In this document: positions 21,325-30,609 of the stretch, in pieces
Numbering within the stretch: position 1 is the stretch's first letter
Layout of the letters: each line of letters begins with the position of its first letter
IMG/VR virus record: IMGVR_UViG_3300024344_000056
Location: 1 to 35,880 of that record
DNA from: a virus
Reading direction: 5' to 3' (one strand)
DNA length: 35,880 nt
Position numbers and translations under genes: made by a program
The notes under the pieces: model-generated
Seen by the model: the letters and a program-made list of their open reading frames with translations, nothing else
What the model was told of the DNA's origin: nothing
Database searches by the model: none

Positions 21325-21518
21325 GTATTATTAAAGAGGCAGAACAATACATTAAGAATAAAAAGTATCATCTAATAAAAGGGGTAGCCCAAAAGCTAGA
21401 CCCTTTAGAGGAATACATACAGGATAATTTGAGTGAATCTTTAGAGAAAGAAAAAGCTATTGAACACTTGACAGAGGTATTTATGTGGTGTAAAAGATAT
21501 ACAGATCTTCGTGGTTGA
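21321..21518 (+). CDS. 65-residue helical protein at the end of the replication block
   Basis: ATG 21321 overlaps the RNR stop (ATGA); a second start at 21312 sits only three bases after AAGGAGG and is less likely. The product (SIIKEAEQYIKNKKYHLIKG, later LEKEKAIEHLTEVFMWCKRY) is one long helical, charged protein. Function unknown. A convergent terminator follows. Confidence 0.6.
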   Translation: MSIIKEAEQYIKNKKYHLIKGVAQKLDPLEEYIQDNLSESLEKEKAIEHLTEVFMWCKRYTDLRG

Positions 21519-21535
21519 AGATGGGTGAGGGGAGA

Positions 21536-21577
21536 AAAGGGGCTGTGTTTTTTGGTTCGGTTGACATGGCCCCTTTT
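21536..21577. terminator. Bidirectional terminator between convergent blocks
   Basis: AAAAGGG (21536-21542) pairs with CCCTTTT (21571-21577), with A-run and T-run on the two sides, between the rightward replication genes and the leftward structural genes. The loop is long (28 bases), so efficiency is unclear, but both position and sequence fit a terminator used from both sides. Confidence 0.6.
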
Positions 21578-21582
21578 TATTT

Positions 21583-24500
21583 TTAGTCTTCTCTATCTAT
21601 CTTAGGAAATATATCACCTATAGATCTAATTTCTGTAGCTTCATCTGCTCTTGCTTCAAGAATAAGAATAATAGCATCCATTTGTTCTTCAGTTAAATCT
21701 TTAGGTTCAACAATAGGTGCAGATAAAAACTCTCCAGCTACAGGTATACTAAGTCTATCTGCATCTTGTTGTAAGTACGAAGCATCATCTTGAGCCATCA
21801 ATTTTATAGCATCTCTAATATTGTTTTCAGTTTTACCAAGCCTATACATTTTAACTAGTCTTCCTAGTCTTGCATCTGGGTTGCCTGTTCTATTAATAGC
21901 AGTTTCTAATAAATCTTTAGAGTATGCCTTTGATCTAGATAAAATAGTATTAACTACTTTTTTTCTTTGTCTGTTATTTCCATTTACCCACTCTGGTCTA
22001 TTCACGTACTCTTCAGCTATTCTATTTAATGGTATACTAATGATTTGATTTAGTCTGTTATTAACGTCAGCAAAGGGTCCAGTGTTTCCTGTCTTCCATC
22101 TAGGCTCTCCTATCATGTTCATCATTTCAAAGAATACTCCATGAGGTGCTACTGCTCTTTTACCGTAGTTAAATGCACCTGCTACATCACGTTCTTGTCC
22201 TGCAATATATTTTTTAGGTGCAAGTTCTATATCAAAAAGATCTTGATATATTTCATCAACATATCTAAGTGTATTATTTACAAACTCTACGTTCTGTTTT
22301 CTGTCGTTAACTTGAAACTCAGTACTCATTAATTGAGTAAGACTATTTATAGGTTCCATTGGACGACTAATCATTTGAATAGGAGAACCTAAAGCTCCTC
22401 TACCAAAAGCTTTTGCTAATTCCCATATTTCACGTTCATCTCCACTAGATAGAATGTCGTAAATATTTTGATTAAAGTCATTTAAACTACCACTAAGAGG
22501 TTCAAAAGTTGAGCCTATGAGAGTAGTTGAAACATCTTCTATAAGGCCTCTTGGAACATCATCCCATCCATCATCCCATCCATGAGCTATTATCCTGCCT
22601 ATTCCTCTGTATAAACTCTCAGGAAAATTATAACGGTTATCTACAATTTGACCAGATCTATCTCTTTCTTCAAATAATCCTAACGCATTTCTTTTATTTT
22701 TTAGTTCTGATATAGCAAATCCACCAATCATAGCAAAACCGACAGCAGCTTTTACATTTAAATCTACAGGATCTACTTTTGTTAATTCTGCTTGTTGTGC
22801 TTTAGTCATACCTTTAGACTTACGTACAAAGTATCTATGTACTGTACTCAAACCCATAGTATCAAACATAAAAGACATAGTGTTATTAAAAAATTGTCCA
22901 AATGGAATCATTAAACCTACAACAGGAATTTTTCTGGCATCTTCAATAATTTTAGCAACTTGTTTAACAGGCTGATTTAATTCACTCCATTTAGTAGCTC
23001 CAAATTTCATAGAGAAAGTATTCTTTCGTGCCTCTACAATAGCAGGAGAATATACTTTACTTACAAATTCACCTGAGTCTATTATAGTTACTATGTCTGG
23101 ACTTTGAAGTAATTCGGAGTAAGACATATTGTAGTGTCTCCTAGATAATTTATCTATAGCGTACATTAACTCTTGTTGTTTAGTCATAAAGTCAACAGCA
23201 CGTACTCCATAAATCATTTGTGCTTTGTCTAAAAGCATTTCTGTTTTATCTTTTACAACTTGAGGTAGATACCCTACACCCATAGCTTTTGCTATCTCGT
23301 CTTCTCTTTCAATACCTAAGAACATATATCGCAATAATTCTTTTGATTCGTCTGGAAACATTGTCATAAGATCTTCAAACCTATCTGCTGTAGCAGCAGG
23401 ATCTAACATATTTGACATTTTATATTTTACGGAAGCTATATGATCACTTATCTCTCTTGCATTTGATCTTCCTATTTTATCTCCTCTTCCATAAAGAAAT
23501 GCTCTTCCTAGATCAGAGGCAGATTGTATGCTTGTGGCTGTCTTCCAGCCAAATACATTCAATGCGGTAGTACCCGGATGTGTAACAACTGCACGAATAA
23601 CTTGTCTTTGAAACCACCCTACATCATTTAAAACTTTACTGTACCAACTACTAGGTACAACATCAAACTCATCTACTAAAGCTTTATTTAATTCTTCTTG
23701 TGTGTCTGCTTTATATAATACATTCCACGCTTGAGAATACTGATTAAGTAATACACCTGCTTCTCTAGCATATGCAGCGTCCATATCTAATGCTTGAGTT
23801 AGTGTCTTTCCTTTATAGTCTGGAACAAATCTACCAACTGATGCTTGAAAGCCTTCGTCTATTTCTTTTCTTACTTCGGATGGCATACTTTTAACTACAT
23901 CAAAAAGCCAGTTAGCAAAATTATCTTTAATAGGTTTGCCTGTTTTTTTATCTATAGGTAAGTTTTTTCTTGGTCCACCGTAGGTAATGCCTAAATCTCT
24001 TAGTATAGGAATAAGACCTTTAAAACCTACCTCTTCATCACCTGCCATAAACATTACACGAGCAGCCATAGATGCTTCTAAAGGCTGACCTTCAACAGTA
24101 TACCTAAGAGGCGCACCTTTTTTTGCTTTGTCATAAAAAGAATTAAATTTTATTTTTATTTGTTTTAAATCAGGTATGTTTAACCACTGTTTTCCTATGT
24201 CATCTACTGCTTGTTTTACATTCATATTAGCTGCAGCTTCAGTGTTTGCAGCTTTTAGATCCATGTAGTTATTAAAACTATAAGATTCATTTATACCTTT
24301 ACGACCTAAAGTACCCATAAATAATGGTACTAACTCAAATACACCACTCAACATACCACCACCTGCAGAAATAGCGGTCTGTAATTTAGAGTACTTATAG
24401 TCTGGATCAACTAACGCATCAGACTTTTGACTAATGAAGTCAGCTATACCAGTAAGTCCAGCTTCTGTTACAGCAACTCCTTTAGCTGCAGCATAAAATC

Positions 24501-25476
24501 CTTTTTTAGTTCTTTCTTTAATCTCTGCTTTTGATAACTGGTTTACTGCGTTTCTAGTAAACATAGTAGATTGCTGATTAACATTATCAATAATTTCTTT
24601 TTGTTCTCGTTTTGATAGTCTAGAATTTTGAACTGCTTCAATCCAAGCCTGTCCTTTTTTAATTGGAATCTTAGCTTTCTTAAATGTTTTCTTAACAATA
24701 TTATCAAGACCCTCTTTAGATATTTTTTCAATAGCTTTTTGAAGGGCTGCTCTTTTAGCAAGAGAGCCAACACCTAATCCAAAAGCTGTAGTAGGATCTG
24801 TTATGAGTGACCAAGCAGTGTCTACTATGCCACTAAATGCCTGTGGTGTAGTTGTTCCTTGTTGAAACATTCCCCCTTTTCCTAAGTCAAAAAGAATATT
24901 ACCTCTGTGAGTTGCATCTTTTTCTTCTTGGCTTGCAGACATTAATCTATACTGGTCAGTTGCAACATACCACAGATTTAAATAATCTATACCTCTTTTT
25001 CCTGTTAGCCACTGCCTTGTTAGCTCTTCAGGTCTTGTGTTTTTTAAAGACAATCCTGTTCTATAGTGCATATCTTCAGAGACAATCCTCATTAAATTTT
25101 TATCTGCCACTATCTCATCTACTGTTAAACCAAGTGAAGGATAATCATCTGGCTCTTTTCTTTCTCCTGTTTTTGTGAATACATTTTGTCTATTTAAATA
25201 AGGACTTGTATTTAAAGGTAGTCCTTCTCCTAATGTTAAAGAGGGATCTTCAAGACGATTAGTTTTTATATCTGTTCTTATAGGTGTAGGTCTTCCTGTT
25301 GTAGAATCAAGCTCTTGTCCTTTTGCGTACAAAGCTTTATTTATACTAGCAAGCACATCAGGATATTCTGTAGTATAAGCGTCTTTAGTGTTACCCTTTT
25401 CTTGTGCTTGTAAGTAAACATTGTTATCATCAGGACTTTGACCTACAACATTACCTTGACTATCAATAATATCCAT
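21583..25476 (-). CDS. Large internal virion / DNA ejection protein
   Basis: A 1297-residue protein, the longest in the window and the last gene of the structural unit. It is mostly helical with scattered hydrophobic stretches (AAVGFAMIGGFAISEL; AAKGVAVTEAGLTGIADF). No enzymatic motif stands out. Short-tailed phages carry a giant internal protein (such as T7 gp16) that enters the cell envelope with the DNA; size, place in the gene order next to a transglycosylase gene, and helical hydrophobic segments fit that role. The frame is intact. Four bases separate it from the upstream gene. Confidence 0.7.
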   Translation of the reverse strand: MDIIDSQGNVVGQSPDDNNVYLQAQEKGNTKDAYTTEYPDVLASINKALYAKGQELDSTTGRPTPIRTDIKTNRLEDPSLTLGEGLPLNTSPYLNRQNVFTKTGERKEPDDYPSLGLTVDEIVADKNLMRIVSEDMHYRTGLSLKNTRPEELTRQWLTGKRGIDYLNLWYVATDQYRLMSASQEEKDATHRGNILFDLGKGGMFQQGTTTPQAFSGIVDTAWSLITDPTTAFGLGVGSLAKRAALQKAIEKISKEGLDNIVKKTFKKAKIPIKKGQAWIEAVQNSRLSKREQKEIIDNVNQQSTMFTRNAVNQLSKAEIKERTKKGFYAAAKGVAVTEAGLTGIADFISQKSDALVDPDYKYSKLQTAISAGGGMLSGVFELVPLFMGTLGRKGINESYSFNNYMDLKAANTEAAANMNVKQAVDDIGKQWLNIPDLKQIKIKFNSFYDKAKKGAPLRYTVEGQPLEASMAARVMFMAGDEEVGFKGLIPILRDLGITYGGPRKNLPIDKKTGKPIKDNFANWLFDVVKSMPSEVRKEIDEGFQASVGRFVPDYKGKTLTQALDMDAAYAREAGVLLNQYSQAWNVLYKADTQEELNKALVDEFDVVPSSWYSKVLNDVGWFQRQVIRAVVTHPGTTALNVFGWKTATSIQSASDLGRAFLYGRGDKIGRSNAREISDHIASVKYKMSNMLDPAATADRFEDLMTMFPDESKELLRYMFLGIEREDEIAKAMGVGYLPQVVKDKTEMLLDKAQMIYGVRAVDFMTKQQELMYAIDKLSRRHYNMSYSELLQSPDIVTIIDSGEFVSKVYSPAIVEARKNTFSMKFGATKWSELNQPVKQVAKIIEDARKIPVVGLMIPFGQFFNNTMSFMFDTMGLSTVHRYFVRKSKGMTKAQQAELTKVDPVDLNVKAAVGFAMIGGFAISELKNKRNALGLFEERDRSGQIVDNRYNFPESLYRGIGRIIAHGWDDGWDDVPRGLIEDVSTTLIGSTFEPLSGSLNDFNQNIYDILSSGDEREIWELAKAFGRGALGSPIQMISRPMEPINSLTQLMSTEFQVNDRKQNVEFVNNTLRYVDEIYQDLFDIELAPKKYIAGQERDVAGAFNYGKRAVAPHGVFFEMMNMIGEPRWKTGNTGPFADVNNRLNQIISIPLNRIAEEYVNRPEWVNGNNRQRKKVVNTILSRSKAYSKDLLETAINRTGNPDARLGRLVKMYRLGKTENNIRDAIKLMAQDDASYLQQDADRLSIPVAGEFLSAPIVEPKDLTEEQMDAIILILEARADEATEIRSIGDIFPKIDRED

Positions 25477-25479
25477 TTA

Positions 25480-26529
25480 TTATTTACCCATCCACATGAT
25501 AACTTTATCACCTACTACATACTTACCTTTTAAAGATCCATCTCTTGGTTTGTCTGCGTTCCATGATACAAACTCTTCCATGTTATTAAAGAAACCTTTA
25601 AAGCTGTTGTAGTATTTAGAAAAATTACTTAAAAAAGGATTTTGTGTAATAGCTCCAGAAGCTTTAGTTTCTATATTGTGTGCAGTCATTAAAAAACTAG
25701 GATTTATTAATGCAAACTCCGTCATCATTCTGTCATTAGACATATTTTCTAGTGTTTTTAACCTTTGAGAAAAAGTAATAGCTTCAGGTATATTAGTATA
25801 AAAATCTGTTTTAGGAAAAACAGCAGGGTTACCTGATATATCTTTAGCATCTTTGTTAAATATACTAGCCTGTTGTGCTTGCTTTTTAGTAGTGTCTAAT
25901 AAACTCTTTGCTTCTTTTTGTAGCTCTGTAAATATTTTATCAGGAGATATATCAGTTCCTTTAGCAGGAAGCATTATCCCTGAAAGATCTCCTCCTAGTC
26001 CTTCAGGTACATTGCCTTCTCCAGCAATAGCACGTTCATAGTCTTCGTAATTTCTATCTGTAGAAGGTCTATCTTCAAATCCAAACAAAGACTGAAAGAA
26101 GTTAGTTTTTCTTTCTTCAGGATTTTTTCCTACTCCTGATTTAATTAAACCTAAAGATTTTTCCATAATGCTTACTGGATCAATTTCCATATCACTTGCA
26201 TACTGTTCTGCATTAGATGCTACATCTTTTAAATCTGATACTGTTAAATCAGGTCTACTATTTAGTAAACTATAAAAGTTTTGAATGGCTTGATATCCAC
26301 CTCTTTCTAAAATACCTTGAACACTACGTTTAGAAAGTCCTCTCATGTTAAAATAACTGACGTACTTTTTCATTTGATCTACATCTTTGCGACTATTTTT
26401 TATTGCAGCCGCACCATATCTTTGAAGATAGTTTCTTCTTTCTTCTGCTTTTTCACGAATAAACTTTCTGTTATCTTCTACAGTTTCAGAAAACTGTTCT
26501 CCAAATCCTGCCCAAAAACCTGCACCCAT
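25480..26529 (-). CDS. Internal virion protein (putative)
   Basis: A 349-residue helical protein; its ATG overlaps the upstream stop (TAATG). The N-terminus is a charged helix (FSETVEDNRKFIREKAEERR), the middle has KRSVQGILERGGYQAIQNFY, and the C-terminus is richer in strands (KGKYVVGDKVIMWMGK). No catalytic motif. Lying between the giant protein and another structural gene, it is most likely a core/ejection protein, comparable in place to T7 gp14/gp15. Confidence 0.55.
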   Translation of the reverse strand: MGAGFWAGFGEQFSETVEDNRKFIREKAEERRNYLQRYGAAAIKNSRKDVDQMKKYVSYFNMRGLSKRSVQGILERGGYQAIQNFYSLLNSRPDLTVSDLKDVASNAEQYASDMEIDPVSIMEKSLGLIKSGVGKNPEERKTNFFQSLFGFEDRPSTDRNYEDYERAIAGEGNVPEGLGGDLSGIMLPAKGTDISPDKIFTELQKEAKSLLDTTKKQAQQASIFNKDAKDISGNPAVFPKTDFYTNIPEAITFSQRLKTLENMSNDRMMTEFALINPSFLMTAHNIETKASGAITQNPFLSNFSKYYNSFKGFFNNMEEFVSWNADKPRDGSLKGKYVVGDKVIMWMGK

Positions 26530-27239
26530 TATCCTGTCCTCCTACTCATTAAACCATTACCTGCCATGATGGGATTTTTATCAGTCCCTTTAGGAAAAGG
26601 ATACATCGGACCTCTTTCTTGTGGAGGCTTAAACTCAGGGTCAAGCATTGGAGACAACTCATCAAAGCCGGGATTTAACTCTCTTGTACGATCTATATTT
26701 TCTAGCTCTTCTATGTTATCAGCATCCATGTCTTCTATGGTATTGTAATCAGGGGTGCTATCTTGTAAAAACATAAGTGCATCTTCTAGTGTAGAATCAT
26801 CATATCCTTCTGCACCAATCTCATCATCCATTTTATTTATTTCTTTACGGATAAGTGCTTCAAGCTTTTCTGTTTGTTTTTCTTCAGCAGCACGTTCATT
26901 TTCTTCCATGCCTGTTTTGTAAGGTACACCTGCTTCATCCGCTATCACTTTTAATTGTTCATATATAATAGGAGAAATTATTAAGTTTATATCTATGCTA
27001 TGTTTACCATTCATAGTTGCAGCAGTAAGAATACTTTCAGATAAAGCACGCAAAGGGTATCCTAATTCTATTAAAGTAATTACATCCTCTAGAACTTCTG
27101 GTTCATTTAAGTTTTCTAGGTGAAACTTAATTGCCTCTTCAGGATCAGACATCTCAGCAGGTCTTTCCCAAGGAAAGTTCTTTGGTTCATCTGTTAAGGA
27201 TTGACCCGGAATGGGTGCTTGTAAAAGAAATTCTTCCAT
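26529..27239 (-). CDS. Virion structural protein conserved in marine phages
   Basis: A 236-residue protein starting MEEFLLQAPIPGQSLTDEP, a start I recall in structural proteins of marine phages including cyanophages. LIELGYPLRALSESILTAA and NGKHSIDINLIISPII follow, then a long acidic region and a Pro/Gly-rich tail. Its exact place in the particle is unknown. Coupled at both ends by TAATG overlaps. Confidence 0.65.
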   Translation of the reverse strand: MEEFLLQAPIPGQSLTDEPKNFPWERPAEMSDPEEAIKFHLENLNEPEVLEDVITLIELGYPLRALSESILTAATMNGKHSIDINLIISPIIYEQLKVIADEAGVPYKTGMEENERAAEEKQTEKLEALIRKEINKMDDEIGAEGYDDSTLEDALMFLQDSTPDYNTIEDMDADNIEELENIDRTRELNPGFDELSPMLDPEFKPPQERGPMYPFPKGTDKNPIMAGNGLMSRRTG

Positions 27240-27397
27240 TATGTTTTTTCCATACTATTATTTGGTTTTTTAATTGTTGCTAGTATGTCAGCTAACTTTA
27301 ATGCTGTTAGTTCTGACTGTGTATACTTTAATTCTTTTGAGTTGTCATCGGGTTTTACTTTTAATGGGGGAGACATAAATGTTTTTTTAGTAGTCAT
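27239..27397 (-). CDS. 52-residue protein between structural genes
   Basis: Start chosen at ATG 27397 (MTTKKTFMSPPLKVKPDD), which overlaps the transglycosylase gene by 11 bases; AGGAGG lies about 13 bases upstream, a long spacing. The product is basic with a helical C-terminal half (SELTALKLADILATIKK). Its stop overlaps the next start. Probably a small virion or assembly protein. Confidence 0.55.
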   Translation of the reverse strand: MTTKKTFMSPPLKVKPDDNSKELKYTQSELTALKLADILATIKKPNNSMEKT

Positions 27398-28241
27398 ATA
27401 AACTTTTGTAACCTCCTCTAGGTGATGGAATAGTTTTGTAAGGATTAGCCATATTTTCATAAGATTTTAGTGTATTCTTTTTTAGTCTCCACTCAACTTC
27501 ATTTTTTAGTATGTAATTATCTTTATTTAAATCTAATCCTATGTTAGCTTTATAAGTATTGTAGCCTCTCATAAATACTAAAGGGTTATCTTCTATTCCT
27601 ACTCTTGCAGGAGACAAAACAGCTAGGTAAACATCTAATAGACTATTCATTTTTCCTACTTGATTTCTAATTCCTTTTCCTTGACCTGATAAATATCTTT
27701 CAACGTAATCCATTTGTTCTACTCTAGACATATTTTTTAACTCGTCTGTAGTAGTTCCTAAATTTATAGCTGTGTCATCCATAAAATGTAGTAAGCCTGT
27801 AGCAGAAGAATCTTTATTAAAACTTGAAGGACTAAATGTGTGTTGTGTTTCAAACGACATAACAGTAGCTAAGTGTTCAGGTTTAATTTCTAAATTATCT
27901 GCAACTTCTTCTACTTTATTTCTAAACTCAATGTCTTCATCAAAAACTTCACCACCTCTTATGTCGTTCCACCACTCTTCTTTACCATATAAACTTTCAG
28001 TACCTACATTATCATAATAACCTTGTACAGTTTTTTGTGTTTCTTCAAAAGATTTTACTTTTTTATTATCACTATTTAACAGGTCTTGTATTTGGGAATC
28101 ATCTTCTGCACGTGGCCCCATTAGTCCTGTTGTACTTTTAGAAATTGCTTTTTGTACAGAGTCTTCTGGCACAATAGCACTCATAATTTGATCAGCTAAA
28201 TTTGTAATTCCATTGTATGTTTTTTTCCAATAGTCTGCCAT
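27387..28241 (-). CDS. Virion-associated lytic transglycosylase
   Basis: A 284-residue protein with an SLT-like catalytic domain at about residues 100-210: VMSFETQHTFSPSSFN with catalytic E131, SSATGLLHFMDDTAINLGTT, and MDYVERYL. This matches goose-type/SLT transglycosylases that cleave peptidoglycan during DNA entry. The N-terminal 100 residues are helical and charged; there is no signal peptide, which fits a particle-borne enzyme instead of a secreted endolysin. It sits among ejection protein genes, as in many podoviruses where the activity is part of a larger internal protein. Confidence 0.8.
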   Translation of the reverse strand: MADYWKKTYNGITNLADQIMSAIVPEDSVQKAISKSTTGLMGPRAEDDSQIQDLLNSDNKKVKSFEETQKTVQGYYDNVGTESLYGKEEWWNDIRGGEVFDEDIEFRNKVEEVADNLEIKPEHLATVMSFETQHTFSPSSFNKDSSATGLLHFMDDTAINLGTTTDELKNMSRVEQMDYVERYLSGQGKGIRNQVGKMNSLLDVYLAVLSPARVGIEDNPLVFMRGYNTYKANIGLDLNKDNYILKNEVEWRLKKNTLKSYENMANPYKTIPSPRGGYKSLYDY

Positions 28242-28246
28242 TTATT

Positions 28247-30307
28247 TTAACCGAACCCCATTATACCAGTTAGTATTGTACTAAACAATTTACCTTTGCC
28301 TATGTTGTCTGCTAACTCTGCTTTTTGTTCGCCATTTAGTTTTTCAATAGCTACATTAACTGCTCTATCTGCTGCACTCTCTGCTGCAGTAAATGCAAAG
28401 GACATAAGATCTCTTTCTCTTTGCCATATTTGATCTATAGCTTGTCCTGTTAATCCGTTTACAGTTTGAGCATAGGCCATATTAGCTTCGTTTTGTGCTG
28501 CTGTATCTATAGTAGCTATATTCTGTCTCCACTGAGCATTAGACTGAGCTATGACTAAAGCATTCTTTGAATTAAATTGATCTCTTTGATTTTCTAACTC
28601 TGAATTAAATCTTTGTAGTGTAGATACATTGTCTGCATCAAACTGTGCCATAGCGTTAGACTGCGATGCATTAAACTGATTAGTTTGATTAGCTAAACTA
28701 GCAAAGAATTGTTGTGTTTGATTCTCAGATGTAGCGTTAAACTGATTAGCTGCATTAGTAGCAGCTTGGTCTGTAAAAATAGATTGCATAATTTGTTGTT
28801 GCTTAAACATTGCAGTTTGCTGTGCATTACTTAGATTTTGCATATCCATCTGCATAAAGTTTTGAGCATTTTGTACTGCAGCTTGTTGTCTATTATTTAA
28901 GTTTGATATGTCTAATTGTGATAGTGCAGCAGCTTCAGCCATAATCATAGCTTGTGAGTTAGTTAAGTTAGCCATGTTCATTGTGTTAACAGCACGACTA
29001 TTTTCTAATGCAATTTGTTGGTCTGCAGTAAAGTTCATGTTAGCTATGTCACCTATACGTGCAGAGTTTTGTACTCGTGCTTGGAATGCTTGGTCAAACT
29101 CCATGCCCATAAATGTAGCACGTTGTTGTGCTGCAAGCATAGCACGTTGTTGTCTATTTGACAAGTTTTGTGCTTCAAATTGTGCAACTACAGCAGCATC
29201 TGCTTGTGCTATAGGTAGTGCAGCTTCCATTGCAGCTTGTACGATAGCTTGTCCTGCTATACTTGATGCACCAAGACCTCTGTTAGCCATTGCTGTAGTA
29301 GCTGCTCTCATTGCCCCTGCTGCCCATGCTGGTGTTTCACCGCCATCAAAGTCAGCCATAAGTGAATTAAGTTGGCCTTGTACTGTAGCTTGTGTAGTTG
29401 GAGTTGCAGTAGCAGCTTGTATCTGTTCATTAAAAGCAGAGGCAGTAGCTGCATCAGCATCACCAGATATAATTTCACCTGTCTGTATACTGCGTTGTAC
29501 AGGATTTGTCATAAGAGTTGCTGCACCTTGAGCAGCACTCAAGTTAGATACAGGTGTAGTAGTGTCTGTTGCAGCAGTAACTTGTGCTTGTGTATCTACT
29601 GTTCCTTGAGCAGCAGTTACAGCGTCTGCAGCAGTTTTTACTGCAGGTGCAGCCGTAGCAGCTTGCATTACTCCTGCAGGGGTCTGTACAGCAGGAGAAT
29701 CTACTTCAGATATCGAAGTAGGTGTAGGTATAGTTACTAAAGGATCAGTTGTACTTAGTTGACCTGTTGTTTCTGGTATAATTGCACCTTCTGGAGTAGG
29801 AGTAGTTGCTACTGTAGCTGGAGTAATAACTTTAGATGGATCAGAATAAACATTAGTCATTGTAGCTGCTTGATCTGCAGCTAGTTTTCTTAATTGTTTT
29901 TGCTGTTCTGTTAATTCAGGTGTGGTTGTACCACCTTCTTGAAAACCTCTGACATTACGATTGTTTTGAGGTAAAGGAAACCTTTGTTGCATTTTATTAG
30001 CTGTAGCAGCTTGTTGATCTACACTAAACTCAGAAAACTCAGGATTGTCTTTCATTTCTTTTTTAACTTGTGGATCATTTAATTCATCAGGAGAAAATAT
30101 GTAACCTCCTTTAGCTGCCATTAAAGGTCTACCTTTAAGTATTTGATTATACAAACCTACTCTAGCAGCAATAGCAGGATTAGAAGCCATGAGTTGATCA
30201 ATAGCTTTTTGGTCTAACTCTTTATCACTTTTAATACCAAAAAATGGAAGTATAAAATCTTTCATGTTTTTTGGTGTTATTCTACTAGGATTTTGTTCCT
30301 TCGCCAT
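28247..30307 (-). CDS. Virion protein with eleven 22-residue helical repeats
   Basis: A 686-residue protein preceded by AAGGATAAAAACGA. Residues 1-150 are mixed, residues about 150-320 are rich in Thr, Ala, Pro and Gln and probably disordered. From 381 to 622 a strict 22-residue period is visible: NLSNRQQ (381), NFTADQQ (425), NLTNSQA (447), NLNNRQQ (469), NLSNAQQ (491), then a variant with xQFN (513, 535, 557, 579). A 22-residue period equals two hendecads, which suggests a long right-handed coiled coil or helical rod. The C-terminus has a short hydrophobic end (FSTILTGIMGFG). Likely a tail or ejection-channel component. Confidence 0.65.
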   Translation of the reverse strand: MAKEQNPSRITPKNMKDFILPFFGIKSDKELDQKAIDQLMASNPAIAARVGLYNQILKGRPLMAAKGGYIFSPDELNDPQVKKEMKDNPEFSEFSVDQQAATANKMQQRFPLPQNNRNVRGFQEGGTTTPELTEQQKQLRKLAADQAATMTNVYSDPSKVITPATVATTPTPEGAIIPETTGQLSTTDPLVTIPTPTSISEVDSPAVQTPAGVMQAATAAPAVKTAADAVTAAQGTVDTQAQVTAATDTTTPVSNLSAAQGAATLMTNPVQRSIQTGEIISGDADAATASAFNEQIQAATATPTTQATVQGQLNSLMADFDGGETPAWAAGAMRAATTAMANRGLGASSIAGQAIVQAAMEAALPIAQADAAVVAQFEAQNLSNRQQRAMLAAQQRATFMGMEFDQAFQARVQNSARIGDIANMNFTADQQIALENSRAVNTMNMANLTNSQAMIMAEAAALSQLDISNLNNRQQAAVQNAQNFMQMDMQNLSNAQQTAMFKQQQIMQSIFTDQAATNAANQFNATSENQTQQFFASLANQTNQFNASQSNAMAQFDADNVSTLQRFNSELENQRDQFNSKNALVIAQSNAQWRQNIATIDTAAQNEANMAYAQTVNGLTGQAIDQIWQRERDLMSFAFTAAESAADRAVNVAIEKLNGEQKAELADNIGKGKLFSTILTGIMGFG

Positions 30308-30319
30308 TCGTTTTTATCC

Positions 30320-30589
30320 TTAATCCTTAGATGCTATACGCTCTACGTGAGTTCGTATTGCTTTTATGTTCTCATCTATTCGTGCTAAAGCTACAGCTTG
30401 GTTTTGTACGAGTAGCTCTAGCTTTTCTGTTCGTGACTCTAGTCGTATGATATTAGTAGCGTTAGCTTCAATGCTAGATTGCATTTGTGATACAGTCCAC
30501 ACGATGGCGGCTGCTTGTAGTACAAGTGCTACTATAAGTGTTACAGGTACGGACTTACTGAGATGCCAACTGTTGTTTTCTTTACTCAT
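30320..30589 (-). CDS. Small membrane protein with coiled coil (i-spanin or holin-like)
   Basis: An 89-residue protein with a short polar N-terminus (MSKENNSWHLSKSVP), one membrane helix (VTLIVALVLQAAAIVWTVS, 16-34) and a coiled-coil C-terminal half (NIIRLESRTEKLELLVQNQ). This layout fits a Rz-type inner-membrane spanin or a small accessory protein of lysis. No endolysin or o-spanin gene is next to it, so lysis is inferred only from topology. AAGGATGG lies upstream. Confidence 0.6.
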   Translation of the reverse strand: MSKENNSWHLSKSVPVTLIVALVLQAAAIVWTVSQMQSSIEANATNIIRLESRTEKLELLVQNQAVALARIDENIKAIRTHVERIASKD

Positions 30590-30609
30590 GGTTTTCCATC
30601 CTTGTTTCC

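Noticed and set aside
21536-21577. Attachment site from the GGTTCG stretch between the convergent blocks
   Set aside because: GGTTCG resembles part of a tRNA T-arm, but the surrounding bases do not form a tRNA end, and the integrase gene is 9 kb away.
28908-29740. Rightward ORFs of 122 and 207 codons
   Set aside because: They are antisense to the repetitive virion protein; their Cys/Ser/Ala-rich composition comes from the reversed Gln/Ala repeats.
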